A DNA stretch of 64,000 nucleotides from Phytopythium helicoides (Eukaryota > Oomycota > Peronosporomycetes > Pythiales > Pythiaceae), in assembly GCA_024867545.1 (NCBI GenBank), contig JANFNE010000027.1:310001-374000 (forward strand), read 5' to 3'. Both the position numbers and the translations under genes were made by a program. The notes below the pieces were generated by a model, which saw only the letters and a list, made by a program, of their open reading frames with translations, had not been told where the DNA came from and made no database searches. Shown piece by piece: positions 51,806 through 63,154 of the stretch (position 1 is its first letter; each line of letters opens with the position of its first letter).

Positions 51806-52990
51806 ATGGAAGCGCTTAATCTGGACACCTCGATCGAAACTTTGGTGGACACAATTACCTCCGGACCAGTCGAGCTTCGAGAACAAGCACTCAAGCTACT
51901 CGCTCCGAAGTGCATTGATGCTCGCAAGCGGCTGTATGCAAAAGACCATATTCAAGTGCTAGTGGAAGCGGTGAAAGCAGGGCCGACTTTTTTCGCGCAG
52001 CTGTATGCGTTCGATGCTGTTAGTTGGGCAGCGGAGGACAATGGTGGGGTGACGAAGGAGGAGATGCAGGACCTGCGACCTGCCGTGCGCGATCCAACAC
52101 TTGAAGAGCTAACTGCATTGTCCAAGAGCCTAGATGACGGAACAAGCAAAGAGAAAGACGAAGCGGCGCTGGTATGTGCTTGCTTGGGGACGCTGGCTTC
52201 CTTCAAACACTTCAACCAGCTCGACGACAGCGTTCTGCGCAGCCTTGTGAACATTTTGTCCAAGAAGAAGGGAAGCGACAACCAGAAGCTTTGGGCCGCA
52301 TACTCGCTGAGTAACCTCGCTTCATGCGAGGTCTACCGGATGCGAATCGTGCACCTGTGCAGTATCGGCCCACTCGTTACACTAGTGCGGAATGGCACAG
52401 AAGGACAAAAGCAGTGGGCAGCCCTTGCATTGGGCAACATGGCCGATAACTACCGCGTTCATGCAGAGATTCGAGTCGAAGGCGGTATTCCGGCGCTTGT
52501 GACTTTATCTCGATCTGAGATATCCGATCACCAGTGGGCAGCAGCATATACCCTCGCTGCAGTGGCGGTGCTTGATGACAACAGATCCAAAATTGCTAGC
52601 AAGAACGGGATTCCTCCCCTCGTGAACATGGTCAAGTCAGGTAGCGCCAAGCACAAACGTTGGGCAGCGAATGCTCTAGGTACCGTCGCTGCTGACAATG
52701 ATTTCAACCGGGAGGAGATTGTGGAAGAAGGCGCCATTCCTGCGCTTGTAGCTATGGTCCGATCTGGAACTGAAGACGAACAGCTGTGGGCAGCTTACGC
52801 GCTGGGAAACCTCGCTTGCGATAGCACCGCAGTCAAAGCCGCGATTCACAATGCTGGTGTTACGACTGCACTTGCTGGACTCCAAGCTAATCAATTTGAA
52901 GTTGTTCGAGATGCTGGTGCACTGGCACTCGCCAAGGTGCGTCAGTACAGTAAGGCTCGGCAATTCCTCAGCCGCCTCGGAATTTCGTAG
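51806..52990 (+). CDS. Armadillo-repeat protein (394 aa)
   Basis: An intact frame without intron. The N-terminal 130 residues are helical. From there about six regular 42-residue armadillo repeats run to the end, with the recurring pattern KLWAAYSLSNLA, KQWAALALGNMA, HQWAAAYTLAAVA, KRWAANALGTVA and QLWAAYALGNLA and GIPPLV/AIPALV turns. This regular, low-divergence repeat type is expanded in oomycetes. No localisation signal is seen. It is the intact reference for the broken copy upstream. Confidence 0.9.
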   Translation: MEALNLDTSIETLVDTITSGPVELREQALKLLAPKCIDARKRLYAKDHIQVLVEAVKAGPTFFAQLYAFDAVSWAAEDNGGVTKEEMQDLRPAVRDPTLEELTALSKSLDDGTSKEKDEAALVCACLGTLASFKHFNQLDDSVLRSLVNILSKKKGSDNQKLWAAYSLSNLASCEVYRMRIVHLCSIGPLVTLVRNGTEGQKQWAALALGNMADNYRVHAEIRVEGGIPALVTLSRSEISDHQWAAAYTLAAVAVLDDNRSKIASKNGIPPLVNMVKSGSAKHKRWAANALGTVAADNDFNREEIVEEGAIPALVAMVRSGTEDEQLWAAYALGNLACDSTAVKAAIHNAGVTTALAGLQANQFEVVRDAGALALAKVRQYSKARQFLSRLGIS

Positions 52991-53491
52991 TCGTGCTACG
53001 CAGCTATAGTACTCGAGAACGAAAATCTTATTGAGAACTTGCAGTAAGTGGTCGAGAACAGCAAAACAGCACGCTTCAAGGCGTATGATGCAATTCAAGT
53101 ATTCAACGAAATCCAAGGTACCGATAGCGTACATCAGCATGTGCAAAGAGCAAAACGCCAGAAGCGTTAAGCAACTACAATGCGACGTTTGCAAATGTGT
53201 TTGCAATCGCGACAGCATTGCACCTAGTGCACCGTGGGATTTCCGCTTGTTTGGATGATGTACTATGCATTAGGCAGCACTTTTGCTTTGATAGCTGACA
53301 TCGCTGATGGAATCTATCTTTCGTGTTGTCGATTGCACTCTCCAGCACTGGTGGCTTCCATCCACGGCCTACAAAACGTTTTCTGCCTCAATCTGACAAG
53401 AGTCCATCGACCACAATTGCGGCATCACGTAGCCAACTCATTCTTGTCGCTGCATTAGATTAGCACTGGTTACCACACGCAGACCGCCTCC
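52991..53491. other. Intergenic gap
   Basis: No gene or repeat recognised between the armadillo stop and the convergent Yip1-type gene. Confidence 0.45.
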
Positions 53492-54334
53492 TCAGAAGAC
53501 GGCGATGAGTACGAAGCAGCTGTAGACGAGCGCGACGGGGTACATGAGCAGGTACTTTTGCTCCGTCATGTAGAGCGCCTTCTCGAAGAAGCGCGAGGCT
53601 GTGTGCGTGCTCCATAGAATACAGAGAGAGGCAAGTCCAAAGCCCGCGATGCCCATGTCCTTGACTGCCACAACGATGTTGATAGCCGCGAGCCCGACAA
53701 TCGGCAGCAAGCAGTAGCCGAGCACAGAGCAGACGCGGTAGATGTCGATGGACCGCTCGGGCGACAGGAGGTTCGTCAGCAGGTACATGAACAGGCACGA
53801 GAGCACGCCGAAGCCGTAGATGTATCCGAAGTGCACCTTGGCGGCCTGTCACCAACTCCCCGTCAGCCCCAGCAGCGATCGCATCCAATCACAGCACAAA
53901 CCCCGCAACCAACGCACCAGCAGCAGACACATGCCGAAGACGAAGCAGAAGACGAGCGGTCCGGCCAGGTCGGCGTCGTCCAGGATGTGCTCGTTGATCT
54001 GCTTGGTGGGCAGCAGCACGGACTGCGTCTTGGCCCAGATGTGCTCGAAGTTGATGCCGAGCTCCTCCAGCAGCGGCGGCTCGTTCGCGAACTCGTCCTC
54101 GTCGCCCTCGTCGTCCGCGCCGCCCTGGCCGCCGTAGTACCCGCCGCCGCCCGAGGAGAAAGGCGCGCCGCCCATGCTGCCGCTCACGCCGTGGCCCGTG
54201 GACCCCGGAGGCGACTGGAAGCCACGCGCGCCGCCCGGCACAGCGCCGTGGTGCTGGTTCATGGCGAAGCCGTCGGCCGTGGGCGCCGCCGTGAACCACG
54301 GGCTCGCCGCGTTCGGATCCATGTTCATGTTCAT
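53492..54334 (-). CDS. YIP1: Yip1-domain membrane traffic protein (YIPF5/Yip1 type)
   Basis: Exons 54334-53918 and 53845-53492, with a 72-bp intron placed after the first membrane helix, give 256 residues. The N-terminal half is Gly/Pro/Asn-rich and cytosolic, followed by the family signature [17 protein letters not shown] segment (here [19 protein letters not shown]) and DLAGPLVFC. Five hydrophobic helices fill the rest, including [11 protein letters not shown] and [12 protein letters not shown]. Yip1/YIPF5 proteins bind Ypt1/Rab and Yif1 partners at ER exit sites and the cis-Golgi and take part in COPII vesicle formation. The match is close over the whole conserved half. Confidence 0.92.
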
Positions 54335-54578
54335 GGTGGCGCCGGTATCAAAGTGACGACGTGTCGAGTGTGGGGGGCCTGTCCCTCGCGGTCCCGAGTT
54401 CAGGCGGGTAGCGCGAGGGACTGAGGTTGCCCTTGCGCGCGTCACAGACATCCCACATACAAAAATCAAGGCATACGTCCCTCGTTGGACAGGTTGCACT
54501 TGCGCGCGTCACAGATTTTGAGGGAAACGCGACGCTTTCATTTCCGGATTTGCCGCGTCGAGCGCAGGGTCGAGACGG

Positions 54579-56894
54579 TCAGTAGCGCCGAGCGCGCAGC
54601 CTCCGCACGGCCTCGCGCTCCAGGATGCGAGAGCCCGCGCGCGCCAGCTCGCGCAGGTTGCAGTACTGCGTGCGGGTGAGGTCGTCGTGCGGCGTCGTGT
54701 CGAAGATGCAGAGCGTGCCGAGCACGACGCCGGAGCGCGAGAGCACGGGGAAGCCGCAGTAGAACTCGACGCCCTGTTCACGCACGAGCACGTTGCTCTG
54801 CACGCGCACGTCGGCTGACAGGTACCGCAGCGCCATGGGCTGCCCAGTCATCATGGTGTGCTGGCAGCACGTCTGCTTCCGGTAGAACGTGGCACCTTTC
54901 ATCTCGCGAACGTTGCTCGCCAGCACGTACTGCACATCTCGCGTCATGATGGTGAACAGCACCGACGGACACTGTATCTCCAGCGAAGCCAACTCGCAGA
55001 TGAGCTCCAGTTCGGGTACGTCTGTGATGCTGCGTAGCTGCAGCGACTCGATAAGCTCCAACCTCTTCTCTTCGTCGCTTGGAATCGGTGGAGGTAGAAG
55101 CGCGGAGGTGTCAGCCGGCATCTCCAGCGGATAGCTTCGAGTGTTCTTTTGGTTAGCTAGTACGCATTGATCAAGCGGTAGTCTTGAAGACTTCAAGTGC
55201 TCGGTCAATTGGTCGAGCATCACGTCAGTCTCTTCCGGAATCGACGAAAGCGACGGCGGTTTGATAATAGACAACGACTCATTCGAGCAGTCCTCGGAGT
55301 GTTGAGACTCCTCATCATTCTCCATCATAGCGCGGATCACAGATACCACCTGCCGCTGCTTGCTCGGAGAGTTCGACGCAGAGAGAGACCCACCGTTGCT
55401 GCCACCATCACTGCTACCTCTCCCCACCAACAGCGTCTCCAAATACCCCACGAGCTGCTGCGACTTCGTGTCCGGTGACGACTCCACAGACCCCTTCCCG
55501 TTCGACTTTGACATCGACCTTGACATCGAGTGTGAGCTCGAGTTTGAATTCGAACTGGACGAACTACGATCCGCTCGCACACGCACTGGCGCTCGGTCTT
55601 TGGCGGCAGTGCCCACCTTCGAGTAGTCGCATGCATCCACGCAAAACGAGCAACGCGTGCAGATGACAATCCCCACGAGGTGTCCGTTGTACGTCTCCAT
55701 CTGCTCGAGCGACCAGCAGTCGTCACAGACAAAGTATCCGCAGAGGTAGCAGCGCTTCTTGGAGGCGGCGAGCAGCGAGAAGCGGAACTTCTTGGTGCAG
55801 CACGTGCATCGCGGGTTCTTGACGCGGAAGGCCGACAGGTCTGCGAGCTTCTGCATGCCGAATCGTCGTCTGCGCACGAGCTCAGGCAGCCTCGAGAGTC
55901 CCTTGGCGAGCAACAGCAGTCGTGCGCGTGCTAATTTGGCGGAGGACGCGAGGTCACGCGAGCCGACGGCGCTGCTGCCGTTGAACCAGGCGTAGAAGAG
56001 CACTCGAACGCTGCTGGATGGAGATGGCGCAGCGTTGTTGCTGTTCTGGTTGTTGTTGCTATTGTAGCTGGCACCTCGACGACTAGCAGGCACGGCCTCG
56101 ACCAGACACGCGACCGTGAGACCGTGCAGCTGGTCGACACGCGTGCTGTCGAGGCGTCCCGGCGTGGTCTCGTCGGTCTTGAGCGAGCTCATGCTGACGG
56201 TGAATCCGTCTCGCTCAGGTTTTCGCGCGAATCGTTCGAGGAAGCACCACTGTTCGTTTCGTCGGCCGAATCGCTCCGAGTGCACGAATGTGCTCGTCTT
56301 GATGGTCACGCTCTCTCCGGTCGTGCTTTGAGTGCTTGCGGCGGATGCGGAGGGCTGTCCGGTGTGGACGGCGTGGTCGACTGATCCAAAGATGAACGCT
56401 TTACCGTAGAGCGCTGTCATGTTGTTGGAGTGTTCGCGGTCTGTGGAGCTGTGTAGGATGCCTGCGAGCTCCTGTAGACTGGCGTTTTCGATCCGTCCAT
56501 GGCAGAGCACCTCTGGTACGTTGTGTTGGAGCGTGCGTGTGAAGACGGATATGCGGTTGCTGGAGCTGACCCAGTTCCACTTCCCACCTTGGTGATTGTT
56601 GTTGAGTTCTTCGAAATCAATTGTCGAGTACACAAGCCTCGCTCGCTCGAGCAGCTCATAATCGCTTGCAGGTGGGTTTAACAGTCGTGGCGTCGACTCC
56701 GAGCGCGAACCCGAAGTCTGCGTCTGTGTTGGGGACGCCGAAGCGTACGAGGAGCTACCCTCACAATCAGATCGATCGCTTGTTCGGCTGGCGTTGCGGC
56801 GTCGCTCTCTCGCTGTCGAGATCCGAACGACGAGTCTCTCATTAGCGCTGCGGCAGATGTCGAGTGGTGACGGTGACTCAAGGCTGACTGACAT
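54579..56894 (-). CDS. START / FYVE-like / GAF domain protein (copy 1)
   Basis: A 771-residue open frame from the ATG at 56894. A START-like lipid-binding region spans about residues 80-330 (GGKWNWVSSSNRISVF, RVLFYAWFNGSSAVGSRD). A FYVE-like zinc finger follows with Cys pairs CTCC, CYLC, CDDC and CTRC; it lacks the R+HHC basic motif, so phosphatidylinositol 3-phosphate binding is uncertain. After a Ser-rich linker comes a GAF domain (ITDVPELELICELASLEI, CCQHTMMTGQPM, FYCGFPVLSRSGVVLGTLCIFD). Such combinations are common in oomycete genomes. Role: probably membrane- or ligand-responsive signalling. Its core is almost identical to the inverted paralogue at 58287. Confidence 0.88.
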   Translation of the reverse strand: MSVSLESPSPLDICRSANERLVVRISTARERRRNASRTSDRSDCEGSSSYASASPTQTQTSGSRSESTPRLLNPPASDYELLERARLVYSTIDFEELNNNHQGGKWNWVSSSNRISVFTRTLQHNVPEVLCHGRIENASLQELAGILHSSTDREHSNNMTALYGKAFIFGSVDHAVHTGQPSASAASTQSTTGESVTIKTSTFVHSERFGRRNEQWCFLERFARKPERDGFTVSMSSLKTDETTPGRLDSTRVDQLHGLTVACLVEAVPASRRGASYNSNNNQNSNNAAPSPSSSVRVLFYAWFNGSSAVGSRDLASSAKLARARLLLLAKGLSRLPELVRRRRFGMQKLADLSAFRVKNPRCTCCTKKFRFSLLAASKKRCYLCGYFVCDDCWSLEQMETYNGHLVGIVICTRCSFCVDACDYSKVGTAAKDRAPVRVRADRSSSSSNSNSSSHSMSRSMSKSNGKGSVESSPDTKSQQLVGYLETLLVGRGSSDGGSNGGSLSASNSPSKQRQVVSVIRAMMENDEESQHSEDCSNESLSIIKPPSLSSIPEETDVMLDQLTEHLKSSRLPLDQCVLANQKNTRSYPLEMPADTSALLPPPIPSDEEKRLELIESLQLRSITDVPELELICELASLEIQCPSVLFTIMTRDVQYVLASNVREMKGATFYRKQTCCQHTMMTGQPMALRYLSADVRVQSNVLVREQGVEFYCGFPVLSRSGVVLGTLCIFDTTPHDDLTRTQYCNLRELARAGSRILEREAVRRLRARRY
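55325..56592 (-). repeat. Near-identical core shared with 58513-59778 (possible gene conversion tract)
   Basis: This segment, from GGKWNW to SVIRAMM of the START/FYVE/GAF gene, matches 58513-59778 on the other strand, synonymous sites included. The flanking coding regions are clearly diverged. Confidence 0.75.
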
Positions 56895-58286
56895 GACGGT
56901 CTTGCGACTCGCCCCGCGTTGCTCGCGACCGCTTACAGTAGTCGCAACCTTGCGAAATCGAAAGTGAAGATGCGTGCCACCAAGTTCCGAGGAACTTTAC
57001 AGTTCGGCGGCAGCTACACCCAGGAGCTCTGGAAGGCTCCTTCCGGCCACCTTGGCTGGCGCTGGTCGACTGCAGTCAGACCGCCGACGCCTCACTAGGA
57101 GGTATCATAGTGAGGCGCTGATAGTGAGGAGCAGACGGTCGCTCAGTGGTCAGACTTTCTTCGATGATAGGACGAGAAATTTTGGCTCGCATCCGTCACC
57201 GTCCACAGCATGGGAACGACTTGGTGATGTCGGTGCTCGTAAGAAGATCCGAGCCTTAGCGACCGATCGAAAAGCAGCGATCTTCGGTTCTTGCGCCGCA
57301 CATCCGACGACGAGCGAGCGGCGCCAAGGCGATCGTTAAGCAGCGCTCGATGAGGTGGAAGAAAGAAAGCAGCGGGAGAGGTTCGTATGGATGCCGAACG
57401 GCCGGCGTCCTGCGCTTTGCGCCGATCTGCGAGTTGCTGCGACGGAAGGAATGAGGCGGCAGTCAGCACGCGCGATTCCCTCTCGCTGCGCCCCTCAGAG
57501 ACGAGCGCTATTTTTATTATGATCGCTCAGGAACGATAGGGCCAGCGAGACGCCGGAAGGAACCAGGAGCAGACAAAAGCCACGATCACGCGCTGTGATC
57601 TACCTGCATGGTACTGCCGCACGTGTGAGAGGGAATTGCGAGACGAGCCATGCGCCGCCATCGTCCGGAGCGTGTACATGTGGATTCTAACATGTAAAGC
57701 GCAGAGAGCGCCGCCAGGAGGCGAGTGCGTTCTAACATGCCGAGCATAGAGGTCCGTGGGTGGGACCACCTTCAGGTCCAGCACTGATAACGCTGTGGCT
57801 TCAACGATCATCACTCCTTTATACTTGAAATTCGTATGCTGTCGCGTCTTTTTTGCGTCGGAACGAGCGGTTCAGTTTGGGAGTCAGCATTGCACGAACG
57901 CCGCACAAATCGGCCGCGCTCCGGTTTGAATCGCGCGCCTGTCCGCTGCTCTGTGTTCGCACGCGAGGACGCGGTGAAGACTCATCGGGCGATGACGGGG
58001 CTTGATTCCCGTGCTCGCCACGCTGTCAGGCGGCTCCAGGCCGTCATTTGGACCGCGATCGCAATGTCAGACGTCCAAGAGGCGAGAAGAGGCCGGCGCC
58101 GAGGAATCAACCGTGCTCCATAGACGATGTTAACAGCTCTCTCCGAGAGCTAATTAGGCTCAACTGCCCCGACCTGGTCGACGACACAGCCAACGGAACG
58201 CTTCTCCGACCCAAAACATAGAAGGTCTCCGTGGTCGCTCGCTGCAACTCACGGCAGTCCTCGATTTGCGTGGTAAGCCAAGCGGC
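56895..58286. other. Shared upstream region between divergent paralogues
   Basis: 1.4 kb with no supported gene. It is bounded by the starts of the two START/FYVE-like/GAF genes and should hold both promoters. GC-rich runs produce chance open frames. Confidence 0.45.
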
Positions 58287-60595
58287 ATGGCGCTCAAGCT
58301 GTCAGATCTACAGCTCCAAGTGGGCAAGCGGCCCCGCGGGTTGTCTGGAGCGTCAACCGCAACGTCCAACTACAGGTCGATCAAGAGCGCCAACAGCGAT
58401 TGTGATCCGCTACCCGACTGCATTACAAGACCCGAGTTGCTCGAACGCGCAAGGCTTGTGCACTCGACAATTGATTTTGACGACCTCAACAGCGATAATA
58501 ACAACCTCCAAGGCGGCAAATGGAACTGGGTCAGCTCCAGCAACCGCATATCCGTCTTCACACGCACGCTCCAACACAACGTACCAGAGGTGCTCTGCCA
58601 TGGACGGATCGAAAACGCCAGTCTACAGGAGCTCGCAGGCATCCTACACAGCTCCACAGACCGCGAACACTCCAACAACATGACAGCGCTCTACGGTAAA
58701 GCGTTCATCTTTGGATCAGTCGACCACGCCGTCCACGCCGGACAACCCTCCACATCCGCCGCAAGCACTCAAAACACGACCGGAGAGAGCGTGACCATCA
58801 AGACCAGCACATTCGTGCACTCGGAGCGATTCGGCCGACGCAACGAACAGTGGTGCTTCCTCGAGCGATTCGCGCGAAAACCTGAGCGAGACGGATTCAC
58901 CGTCAGCATGAGCTCGCTCAAGACCGACGAGACCACGCCGGGACGCCTCGACAGCACGCGTGTCGACCAGCTGCACGGTCTCACGGTCGCGTGTCTGGTC
59001 GAGGCCGTGCCTGCTAGTCGTCGAGGTGCCAGCTACAATAGCAACAACAACCAGAACAGCAACAACGCTGCGCCATCTCCATCCAGCAGCGTTCGAGTGC
59101 TCTTCTACGCCTGGTTCAACGGCAGCAGCGCCGTCGGCTCGCGTGACCTCGCGTCCTCCGCCAAATTAGCACGCGCACGACTGCTGTTGCTCGCCAAGGG
59201 ACTCTCGAGGCTGCCTGAGCTCGTGCGCAGACGACGATTCGGCATGCAGAAGCTCGCAGACCTGTCGGCCTTCCGCGTCAAGAACCCACGATGCACCTGC
59301 TGCACCAAGAAATTCCGCTTCTCGCTGCTCGCCGCCTCCAAGAAGCGCTGCTACCTCTGCGGATACTTTGTCTGCGATGACTGCTGGTCGCTCGAGCAGA
59401 TGGAGACGTACAACGGACACCTCGTGGGGATAGTCATCTGCACGCGTTGCTCGTTTTGCGTGGATGCATGCGACTACTCGAAGGTGGGCACTGCCGCCAA
59501 AGACCGAGCGCCAGTGCGTGTGCGAGCGGACCGCAGTTTGTCCAGTTCGAGTTCAAACTCAAGCTCACTCTCGATGTCAAGGTCGATGTTGAAGTCGAAC
59601 GGGAAGGGGTCTGTGGAGTCGTCACCGGACACGAAGTCACAGCAGCTCGTGGGGTATTTGGAGACGCTGTTGGTGGGGAGAGGTAGCGGTGATGGCGGCA
59701 GCAACGGTGGGTCTCTCTCTGCGTCGAATTCTCCGAGCAAGCAGCGGCAGGTGGTATCTGTGATCCGCGCTATGATGGAGGACGGGGATGAAGACAGCAA
59801 TGCAATTGGTGTCAAGGACTCCTCGCCAGTCCCAAAGTCATTAATTGCGAGCAGGATGATGCTACACGAACTGGGAGCACACATGGCCTCGGCTCGAGTT
59901 CCAATCGAGCAGTGTACACTCGCTGGAGATGACAACACTCGGATCTATCCACTTGATATGCCAGCCGAGCCTCAGGGTCTGCTTGGATCGCCAATCCCGG
60001 ACGACGAACCCAAACGCCTCCAGCTGATCGAGAAACTTGGGCTGCACAACATTACGGATGTGCCCGAGCTGGAGCTCATTTGCGAGCTTGCGGCACTCGA
60101 GATGAAGTGTCCGAATGGACTCGTGTCGCTCGTGGTTGGAGATTCGCAACAAGGTGCTCGCGAGCAACGTGGAAGCGCTCAAGCGCATTGAGTTCCCACG
60201 CAATCAGACGTGCTGCCAGCACGCCGTCATGACGGAGCGGCCGCTCGTGCTCCAGCACCTCGAGACCGACGTGCGCTTCCAGAGCATGCCGTCCTGTCAA
60301 GGAAATGGGCGTCGACTTTTATTGCGGGTTCCCGCTGCGCACACCGTGCGGCACGATTGTGGGCACGCTCTGCTGCTTTGATCAGGAACCACACGACATT
60401 TCACAGTCGCAGTACACGGCTATGGGCGAGCTCTCGCGGGCTGCAACCAGGATCCTTGTGGCCGAGGCCAAACGGCGACAGAAACAGCTGCAGCAGAGCA
60501 GCAACAACAGGAACGAGAGGCGGGTGTCAAGCGGGAGCCCCCGGCGCGTCTCGGGTAGGCAAAAGCGTAATGCCAAGCAATTCAGACAGATGTAG
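58287..60595 (+). CDS. START / FYVE-like / GAF domain protein (copy 2)
   Basis: The ATG at 58287 (the first ATG in frame) opens about 770 residues with the same domain order as copy 1. The N-terminal 75 residues and the GAF half differ from copy 1, whereas residues from WNWVSS to the linker are almost the same. One extra base near 60153 and one near 60295 interrupt the GAF region; removing both restores SNVEALKRIEF...CCQHAVMTERP...MGVDFYCGFPL...VGTLCCFD. The C-terminus has an extra Gln/Ser/Arg-rich tail absent from copy 1. Probably a working gene with assembly errors. Confidence 0.8.
58513..59778 (+). repeat. Near-identical core shared with 55325-56592
   Basis: Partner of the minus-strand tract. 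Together they form a 1.27-kb inverted repeat about 1.9 kb apart. Confidence 0.75.
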
Positions 60596-62734
60596 CATTT
60601 GGAGATCGCCTTGATCGCTCTCGCAATCGCTGAATCGAACACTATCTAATGTACGCGGCGCTGATCATGCACTAGCGCAGCGTCACAGCGAGATCGCAAT
60701 CACGTCCTAGTCCATTTACCCATTTGTCCTCACGAGCCTTGCTCATATCGAACTCTGCTACACCTCCCCAATGATCACCTCGCGCAGCTCGATGCAGAGG
60801 GTATCTTGACGTTGTTGTGATATCACCACGACCTGCATCGGCCACGATTGGCACCGTCAGCTGTACAAGCAACGATTACCTTCGATGCTGCAGGTGGTGG
60901 TAGATACCGAAGAGCTTGAGACTGTGGTTATGACCCACTTTGGTCGAGGTCTTCTTGCGCAGGGCATCCAATGGAGCACTCTCTTGCATTGCCGCGACAG
61001 TGCTCCAGATTCCTTCGCATCGTCACCAGACTTCGAGTGTTGCCACTTTTCCGACGGTTGTGCAAAGTCATCCAAGCAACTCTTCTCGCCGCCGCTGTAG
61101 AAGCCATCCACGGACCCATGAATCATCTGGCGTCCACCCACTCTTCTCGGCTCCCTTCTGTCGACTCGACCGTCTCCGTCTCCTCGATTCGCTCCTCCGC
61201 TCACTTGGCAGAGTCGTGTTCTTCTCCCCATAGCCGCGGCGCGCGATCCCCCAGCCTTGGAAGGTGCAATGGTCTTCGTGGGCACGCTCGCAACTGCCGT
61301 GCGCAGCCCCTTTACTGCAGCGGGGCCGAGCCAAATCCCGTGCTCATTCTGGCATCATCACCGCAGGTGCACACCGCCTCGCCAAAGCTGATTCCGCCGG
61401 GACGAACCCAACGCCATGAGACGCCGAAAGCCCGAATGCCGCGCGTCCCTCGAGGTCGCGAAGCCGAGGAGCAGCCGCCGCTGACGTCGATGCGCGTGGA
61501 AGGATGCGACAGCATGAGGATGCGCGCGGGAGGAGTTGGCTCACCCACCCATCATCCCTGGGATGGCTTCGCTTTCTCCGCAGCTTCCCGTCGGGCGCGG
61601 CGGCCGCATCGCTTTCGCCAGGGTACGCTGGCTGCGAGGCCCTAGCGTTCGCAACGCCCGCCCGCCGTCGCTCGGCCACACCCAGACGCATGGAGTTGCG
61701 CAGGCCCGCGCAGAGCCCGGCGAGCGCGCAGAGACCCGCGCAAAAGTGCATGTTGATGAGCTGTCGGCGGTGACGGGCGAGGCATGGGCCAGTGGATCAT
61801 CCGCGCCCATGCCACGCACTCGGGTGTCCCAGCGTCCTGGGCTTTGTTGAATGGCATCGTGTGGCTCGGGCGTTGCCATCTCCAGGTCGTTCTCAAGTCA
61901 ACAGCCCATGGGGGGGCCTGCACCTTCGCCAAGGTGGCCAAGCCCATTGGGATGGAGGGCCATAGAGCGCAATGACCGGCACCGACGTGGCGCCGCCTTT
62001 CAAACAAACAAATCAAAAATTAGAGTGTCGGATCGTGACATATATGTACGGTACGAAAAAGTGTAGGTATGTTTTTCCCCCCAAGCAGCGTGGCGAAAAA
62101 GCAACCAACGAACGGACGGCGTGGCGAGCCAGCGCGACGGCACCGCGCGGTCGCCGATGGCTGGCGGCGCGCGCGCGAGCGAGCACCTACACTTTTTCTT
62201 TCCTGCGAACGCGCGGCGCTCGATCGGCGACCGCGCGCGCCGGGGCTGGCGACAGTCGAATCGCGTACATGTAGAGGCTTTTTCGCCGCAGAGACGCGGA
62301 ACGTACTTTCAAACTATATGCCGTATAGTGGGCGCGAAGTGTTTTTTTTTTTTTTTTTTGTATTTTTGTTTCGCTCGTCAAATGGACGCGCTGATTTTCG
62401 GCTCGCACTCGCGGTTTGTATGAAAAATGTACGTACGTACCGTATCAATTCGACCGACATGCGCAACTACAACTTGGCGACTCGAACCAGGTCGTCGCCG
62501 AGCGTTTTCTATGCCAGGCGACTTTGCCATGGACGGAGCGGCGCGATGCTCCGGCGGGAGCGGAGAACAATGCGAAGATGGGCCGGCGGCCACAAGCCAA
62601 GCGCGGGGTGTCCCACCTGCCCGACGGCGAGCGAAGGTTGAGGCGGTCGGTGCTTTGCTGCGGGCCGGTCATTCCCGAATCTGCCAGCCGCCGACCAAGC
62701 TCCGGACCAGCGTTCTCCTCCCGACCTCACCGCC
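60596..62734. other. 2.1-kb intergenic region
   Basis: No gene I can support. Short open frames near 60.9-61.6 kb overlap on both strands. The right part is GC-rich with an 18- to 19-base T run starting at 62342, and ACGTACGTAC near 62430. It probably contains the promoter of the next gene. Confidence 0.4.
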
Positions 62735-63154
62735 ATGGGCTGCGCGCAATCCACCGTCAAGGAGACCACGACCGAGGCCGCTCCGGCCGAGACCCCCGGC
62801 CACGGAGGTCGCCTGCCACCGAGGAGGTCGCCGCCACGGAGACCACCGAGGCCACGGCCGCCGCGGAGACCACCGAACGACCGACGACCGAGACCACCGC
62901 CGCCGTCGTCGAGGAGACCCCGGCTGCGGCTGCCGTCGAGGAGACCCCTGCTCCGGCTGCTGCGGTTGAGGAGACCCCTGCTCCGGCTGCTGTTGAGGAG
63001 ACCCCCGCTCCGGCTGCTGCTGTTGAGGAGACGCCGCGCCGCCGCCACGGAGCCCGAGACGACCCCGGCGCCTGTCGAGGCCGCCGAGCCTGTCAAGGCC
63101 GAGCCTGCGGCCGAGCCTGCTGCCGAGCCCGCCGCCCCCACGCCCGCCGCATAA
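62735..63154 (+). CDS. N-acylated Ala/Glu/Thr/Pro-rich protein, three frame breaks
   Basis: The ATG at 62735 (GCCATGG context) begins MGCAQS, a strong N-myristoylation signal (Gly2, Ser6) with Cys3 for palmitoylation. The amino-acid pattern ATETTEA, then VEETPAPAA repeats, then AEPAAEPAAP runs on through all three frames. It changes frame near 62795 (a C run), near 62813 and near 63035. All three changes are one extra base, so together they return to the first frame and the stop at 63154. The repaired protein would be about 138 residues, acidic, without folded domain. Membrane-tethered disordered protein is the most that can be said. Confidence 0.6.
   Translation: MGCAQSTVKETTTEAAPAETPGHGGRLPPRRSPPRRPPRPRPPRRPPNDRRPRPPPPSSRRPRLRLPSRRPLLRLLRLRRPLLRLLLRRPPLRLLLLRRRRAAATEPETTPAPVEAAEPVKAEPAAEPAAEPAAPTPAA

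Noticed and set aside
60885..61645. Plus-strand frames, one with an Arg-every-third pattern (FLRIVTRLRVLPLFRRL) recalling a voltage sensor
   Set aside because: No neighbouring membrane helices, no pore, and rapid descent into low-complexity sequence. Overlapping frames on both strands are equally open.
62341..62360. T run as the tail of an inverted retroelement
   Set aside because: No reverse transcriptase remnant, SINE-like body or target-site duplication is visible beside it.
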